Translations under genes and position numbers: made by a program
The notes under the pieces: model-generated
The model's database searches: none
Told to the model about the DNA's origin: nothing
Seen by the model: the letters and a program-made list of their open reading frames with translations, nothing else
Assembly: GCA_002362575.1 (NCBI GenBank)
Contig: DEUM01000005.1
Span: forward strand, 5,358-69,357
Reading direction: 5' to 3'
Source of the DNA: Lachnoclostridium sp. UBA3262
Lineage (GTDB): Bacteria; Bacillota; Clostridia; Lachnospirales; Lachnospiraceae
DNA: 64,000 nt
Shown here: positions 63,148 to 64,000 of the stretch, piece after piece
How the letters are laid out: each line of letters starts with the position of its first letter
How positions within the stretch are numbered: the stretch's first letter is position 1

Positions 63148-63270
63148 GTTTACCGCTGACCAATATGCGGTATATAAGTGGTTGGGTTGTAAGTTTACCG
63201 CTGACCAATATGCGGTATATAAATGGTTGGGTTGTAAGTCTGTCCTTCGCCGTAAGGCGAAGGATTTTTT
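63148..63270 (+). ncRNA. cptI: CptI-type antitoxin RNA (two 45-base repeats plus terminator)
   Basis: Two direct repeats of 45 bases, 63148-63192 and 63193-63237, each beginning GTTTACCGCTGACCAATATG and ending GGTTGGGTTGTAA, differing in one base. They are followed at once by the leaky terminator at 63243-63270. In type III toxin-antitoxin systems the repeats are cut by the toxin into pseudoknotted RNAs that inhibit it. Repeat number and length match the CptIN family described from Coprococcus and Eubacterium rectale. Confidence 0.9.
63243..63270 (+). terminator. Leaky terminator between antitoxin RNA and toxin
   Basis: CCTTCGCC / GGCGAAGG perfect 8-bp stem, GTAA loop and T-rich tail. In type III systems this terminator sets the excess of RNA over toxin message. 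Confidence 0.9.
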
Positions 63271-63289
63271 TGTAAAGAGGGTGGAACAA

Positions 63290-63766
63290 ATGAAGAAAAC
63301 GGGATTTTATATTATCAAGGACAAGTTTTTTGAGGATATGTCTGATCCGTACCTCAAAGGGAATAAAAAAGGAAACAGACCACATTATTATTGTTTCGAA
63401 GATACACGCACTGGAATATACTGGATGATACCGTTGTCTAGCCGCATTGATAAATACAAAAAGATTATAGAAAAGAAGGAGAAAGCTGGCAAAGCTTGTG
63501 ACATTTTACATATTGCAAAGTTGGATGACAGTCGGGAAAGTGTATTTTTAATACAAGATATGTTTCCTGTAACAGAGGAGTATGTAGAACGGGAATATAC
63601 CATAGCTGGAAATCATCTGCTACTTACAAGTGAACACACTGCCAGAGTGATTGAGCAGAAGGCAAGAAAAGTTTTGGGTATGTTGAAAAGAGGAGTGAAA
63701 TTTACTCCAACACAGCCGGATGTGATGACGATATTAAAAAAAATGGATTGCCACAATAAAGAATAG
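63290..63766 (+). CDS. cptN: CptN/ToxN-type endoribonuclease toxin
   Basis: 158 residues beginning MKKTGFYIIKDKFFEDMSD. AGAGGGTGG lies 5 bases before the ATG; the longer open frame upstream runs through the RNA repeats and is not translated. Basic, compact, with HYYCFEDTRTGIYWMIPLSSRIDKY near residues 30-55 and AGNHLLLTSEHTARVIEQKARKVL near 110-133. This is the pattern of ToxN/AbiQ-like single-domain RNases, closest to the CptN subgroup. Genetic order (repeats, terminator, toxin) confirms the assignment. Expected roles are abortive infection or plasmid/cassette maintenance. Confidence 0.88.
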   Translation: MKKTGFYIIKDKFFEDMSDPYLKGNKKGNRPHYYCFEDTRTGIYWMIPLSSRIDKYKKIIEKKEKAGKACDILHIAKLDDSRESVFLIQDMFPVTEEYVEREYTIAGNHLLLTSEHTARVIEQKARKVLGMLKRGVKFTPTQPDVMTILKKMDCHNKE

Positions 63767-63770
63767 GCAA

Positions 63771-63805
63771 GGGATTGCCCACGCGAAGTTTGCGTGGGCA
63801 ATCCC
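63771..63805. repeat. Palindrome right of the CptIN cassette (also a terminator)
   Basis: GGGATTGCCCACGCGAAGTTT and complement arm GTGGGCAATCCC: perfect long hairpin, ~33 of 35 bases shared with 62964-62997. It lies between the toxin stop and the convergent xylanase and may end both. Confidence 0.8.
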
Positions 63806-63852
63806 TTTACATATCTATAAAAGCTAAATATTCATCATAGTCATCACAGTTA

Positions 63853-64000
63853 TCACTTAATAAATGGCTCTGGGAAGTACGTCTCAATTGCATCAAACAA
63901 CGCATAGAAGGATGCCTTTGGCATATCCAGTCCCTTGAATACACAAGGTTTCTGCTTATCTCTCCACGATACTCCATCATACAGAGACCACAGTGTCACG
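63853..64000 (-). CDS. GH10 xylanase, C-terminal end only
   Basis: 49 codons inside the window, ending at TGA (63853-63855). The translation VTLWSLYDGVSWR...KQKPCVFKGLDMPKASFYAL matches the C-terminal end of the GH10 barrel of the gene at 60582 (IIWSLYDGVSWR...TPCIFSGLYSPKSSYYAV). It is therefore a second, convergent xylanase whose main part lies beyond base 64000. Confidence 0.85.
   Translation of the reverse strand, partial: VTLWSLYDGVSWRDKQKPCVFKGLDMPKASFYALFDAIETYFPEPFIK

Noticed and set aside
63146..63289. N-terminal extension of the CptN toxin through the repeats
   Set aside because: The frame is open only because the 45-base repeat is a multiple of three; the clear ribosome binding site is at 63280, after the terminator.
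1..64000. CRISPR arrays, tRNA/rRNA genes, intact insertion sequences or prophage genes
   Set aside because: None could be recognised on either strand; the only short direct repeats in tandem are the two CptI repeats.

Overview
The window looks like chromosomal DNA of a flagellated, anaerobic, plant-fibre-degrading member of the Lachnospiraceae (Clostridia; Roseburia / Agathobacter / Eubacterium rectale-like). The basis is the combination of a SCIFF peptide with its radical-SAM maturase, a CptIN-type type III toxin-antitoxin module, DUF5716/DUF5717-type genes, secreted multi-domain GH10 xylanases with lysine-rich N-termini, low-GC codon use, strong AGGAGG ribosome binding sites and flagellar/chemotaxis genes in Firmicute order. 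The genus cannot be fixed from sequence alone.

Layout. 1-4.6 kb: purC-purF-purB operon (minus strand), preceded by a GH3-like lipoprotein whose catalytic residues appear lost. 4.7-8.7 kb: a tiny Cys/Gly-rich protein, aroC, a CheX-like/CheY-like pair and a membrane protein. 8.7-16.2 kb: a minus-strand run hpf, secA, prfB, cheW, hom and an apgM-like enzyme. prfB is split by a programmed frameshift that uses TAA instead of the usual TGA. 16.2-16.7 kb: a non-coding block with a probable raiA-motif RNA, three DnaA boxes and a consensus promoter pointing away from known genes. 16.7-26.1 kb: NlpC/P60 hydrolase, YjfB-like protein, RidA, acyl-ACP thioesterase plus CvfB-like protein, yvyF, comFC, recD2, and an AraC regulator divergent from a DUF1349 protein. 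26.1-29.2 kb: mbl with flagellar rod genes. 29.3-31.1 kb: scfA/scfB ranthipeptide locus. 31.2-38.3 kb: cell-envelope genes, including two ECF sigma/anti-sigma modules, a fibronectin-like protein and a transglutaminase-like protein. 38.4-46.7 kb: PHP phosphoesterase, then a five-gene minus-strand operon (DUF5717-like, DUF5716-like, TPR-like protein, coiled-coil membrane protein, thiE). 46.9-53.7 kb: PLP aminotransferase, a decayed nuclease-like ORF next to a folded ~100-base element, purA, glycosyltransferase, recJ, prmA.

The last 10 kb is an accessory region. An AT-rich two-gene module (HD phosphohydrolase plus a small partner) abuts a Big2/CBM-like secreted gene that has lost its 5' end. Next come a frameshifted secreted gene with a 540-bp tandem duplication, a GH10 xylanase, a CptIN-like RNA-protein toxin-antitoxin cassette bracketed by two near-identical palindromes, and the 3' end of a second, convergent GH10 xylanase.

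The best candidates for under-described biology are the DUF5717/DUF5716 operon, the HD two-gene module, the structured element at 48.1-48.2 kb and the non-coding block at 16.3-16.7 kb. Family names come from motif recognition; no database search was run.
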